A DNA stretch of 64,000 nt from Akebia trifoliata (lineage: Eukaryota > Streptophyta > Magnoliopsida > Ranunculales > Lardizabalaceae), in contig CM030705.1 of the NCBI GenBank assembly GCA_017979445.1, positions 17,067,040 through 17,131,039 of the forward strand. Direction: 5' to 3'. A program made the position numbers and the translations under genes. Within the stretch, counting starts at the first letter, position 1, and each line of letters begins with the position of its first letter. Below, one piece after another: positions 62,501-64,000 of this stretch. A model generated the notes under the pieces. It made no database searches. It was not told where the DNA came from and was given only the letters and a program-made list of their open reading frames with translations.

Positions 62501-62880
62501 GATAGAAGTTGTGATATATTCATGGGAACGAAATTAAACCACACATTAAACTCTTGGTCATCATGCCATCTCAACCACGCATTTCTAGTACTTTATTTTA
62601 GCAGCCCACGTTTTAACGTCTTGGACATCTTTTCCTCGTGTCCTATCTTTCTAATCACACTATTGCTTGAAAATATAGAGGATATCACAAATATTCATCA
62701 AACCTTGGAGTGGCATGTCTAGTTTTCCGTTTAAGGTGATTTTCTATCACCATTGTTGATTGATAATTTAAGAAGAAAAAAATAAATCATTCTTCAAATT
62801 ATCCATAGATTAGTTTATAGAATAGTCGTGTCTTTGAGTTACAGCGCAAGACACTGCGTCCGACACCAAGATGACGTGGA
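56530..62880 (+). repeat. segmental duplication, copy B (with a solo LTR inside)
   Basis: Matches 35,656-38,460 over LTR end and flank, with 57,018-60,185 absent from copy A. Shared flank words include gtgatgaactt-tatgtaataat, gatcaatattatatattaac, ccaatctagagttatatatc, atggtcaaggcattaaatat and ccttcg near the end. A stretch at about 60,830-61,900 has no counterpart in copy A and may be another insertion or a deletion in A. No gene is seen. Confidence 0.75.
57018..60180 (-). mobile_element. long solo LTR, Tekay/Del-like family, copy 2
   Basis: 3,163 bp, TGTGGCGCCCCG ... CGGGGTTTTACA, with a perfect 5-bp target duplication aactg (57013-57017 and 60181-60185). The empty site survives at about 36,210 in the duplicated copy A (gcctaaccgatgggcctt). 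It keeps the internal 171-bp repeats (59,070-59,450) and the minus-strand TATA region. It is highly similar to copy 1, so both are fairly recent. Confidence 0.92.
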
Positions 62881-64000
62881 AACGTGTATCTCACTGTAGA
62901 TTTCGGCCCTTCGAAAACTAAAACTGGATTTCTGTACTATTACTGATTAGTACGAAAATCACAAGCAAAATCATTAGAAAAGCAACACGTGGATCTCTGT
63001 ACTATTATTGATTTGTAAGGTTGATACGATGCACCTGATAGTAGATGAGGTGGCATGAAAGAGTAGTTGGATAAGAATATTTTGATGGTCTGATGAATTT
63101 GTTAGAAGAGAGATTTTCCAAACAGATCAATCTATTCCAATTTTATTACAAAAACTCCTATGCTTTATCAAGTTTATTACTAAACAAACCTTATTTTATA
63201 AATCAAATGAGCATGACTAATTTAGAAGGATTGATAATCTTTCAAAGTGCTATTAGGCCCACATGGATTATTAAATTGACAATCCAACACTAAATCCTTT
63301 TAAATTTTATAAAAAAAAATTTAGATTCAAAATAAAAGTAAAACTATTTTTTTGAGCTTGATTGAAATTATTCAAAATAGGTGACTACCGAACTCCCAAA
63401 TTTAAAAGTAAATTACAACAATGAAAATTAACTTGATTTTGAAAAGGAAAAAACTTCAAACAACTTCTATGATTTGTTCCAATGATTTGCATCATTTAAC
63501 TCAAAATTTTTTTTTTTTTTTTTTTTCTTGATCAACATTTTTTTTACCTAAAAGTAAATGCACTAAATTTTTACGATCAACAACTACTTGGTAACATTCT
63601 TGTGGGAGGATGATTTTGTTTAGTGATGATGAACAATAAGACAACACCACCTAACCATTATGAAAAAATAAGGTTAGGTCAGAAGGCACACACTTTTCAT
63701 TTATAGATCAGATTGGACCATTCGATGAAAGAGAAATGCAGCCCAATGACCCATATTTTATCTCAGCAGACTATTAGATGGGATCGGACTAGGCGATGTA
63801 TATAGAATTGTGAAGGACTCGGTTTGGCATAGCCAAGGAATTACTAATTGAAGAAATGGAGTAGAATTGGCAAGAGAATGAGTATGAGCCTTACATGGAG
63901 GGTTTCCCAAACTCTACATAATCCTAATTGGAATGGGTCAATTAGACTAAATTAGAAAGAGATTAATCCAAGAAACAATTGCAATTATATATGGAATCAT
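62881..64000. other. AT-rich DNA, nothing recognised
   Basis: A poly(T) run lies at 63,508-63,526. Words at 62,935-63,010 (aagcaacacgtggatctctgtactattattgat) recur at 53,040-53,090, so this belongs to the duplicated neighbourhood. No gene or element end is found up to the window edge. Confidence 0.5.

Overview
The window is nuclear DNA of a flowering plant. It is AT-rich and intron-punctuated, with long CT/GA and TA microsatellites and stacked plant transposable-element families (CACTA, Mutator-like, Ty3/gypsy Tat/Ogre-type, Tekay/Del-like long LTRs, Ty1/copia, LINE). A woody eudicot or magnoliid would fit, but the species cannot be fixed from sequence alone. I found no intact host gene. The protein-like stretches are transposon genes, decayed transposon genes, or host exons captured by a transposon.

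Layout. 1-5,300: LINE remnant, two Mutator-type foldback MITEs and an AT-rich tandem repeat of about 300 bp. 5,308-9,937: a CACTA element with a TTA target duplication. 10,114-13,278: a long solo LTR (Tekay/Del-like). 13,594-13,779: a foldback MITE with a perfect 9-bp target duplication. 15,470-17,084: gypsy LTR fragment. 17,690-18,420: GC-richer block of unknown origin. 18,840-21,245: CT-rich leader-like and intron-like DNA without a gene. 21,246-26,778: a solo LTR with a second solo LTR of the same family nested in it, each with its own perfect 5-bp target duplication. 29,140-30,575: a tandem array of about 68-bp hairpin units. 30,570-31,970: decayed copia LTR, primer-binding site and gag. 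33,000-34,251: another LTR-like sequence. 35,660-38,460: one copy of a segmental duplication. 38,467-40,330: Tat/Ogre gypsy remnant with an integrase pseudogene.

40,694-51,398 holds the most interesting object: a 10.7-kb Mutator-like element with about 1.8-kb terminal inverted repeats (TIRs). The right TIR leads into a FAR1/MURA-type transposase gene on the minus strand with five in-frame stops and no frameshift. The left TIR leads into a plus-strand gene with an RNase H1 N-terminal/viroplasmin-like domain, a membrane segment and a second exon. This convergent arrangement resembles maize MuDR, with the viroplasmin-like gene in the mudrB position. Between them lie captured host exons on the minus strand (CHD1/CHR5 remodeller, CAD1/NSL1 MACPF protein, and an unidentified terminal exon). 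Each TIR also carries a splice-bounded exon with an AT-hook-like motif.

51,464-62,900: a truncated third Tekay-like LTR, a partial third copy of the duplicated segment (53,150-54,250), and a gypsy LTR (54,497-60,480) interrupted by a solo LTR (57,018-60,180, target duplication aactg). The uninterrupted duplicate at about 36,200 serves as a natural empty-site control. 62,900-64,000 is AT-rich DNA without a feature.

All calls come from reading the sequence and from memory of protein families; no database search was run.
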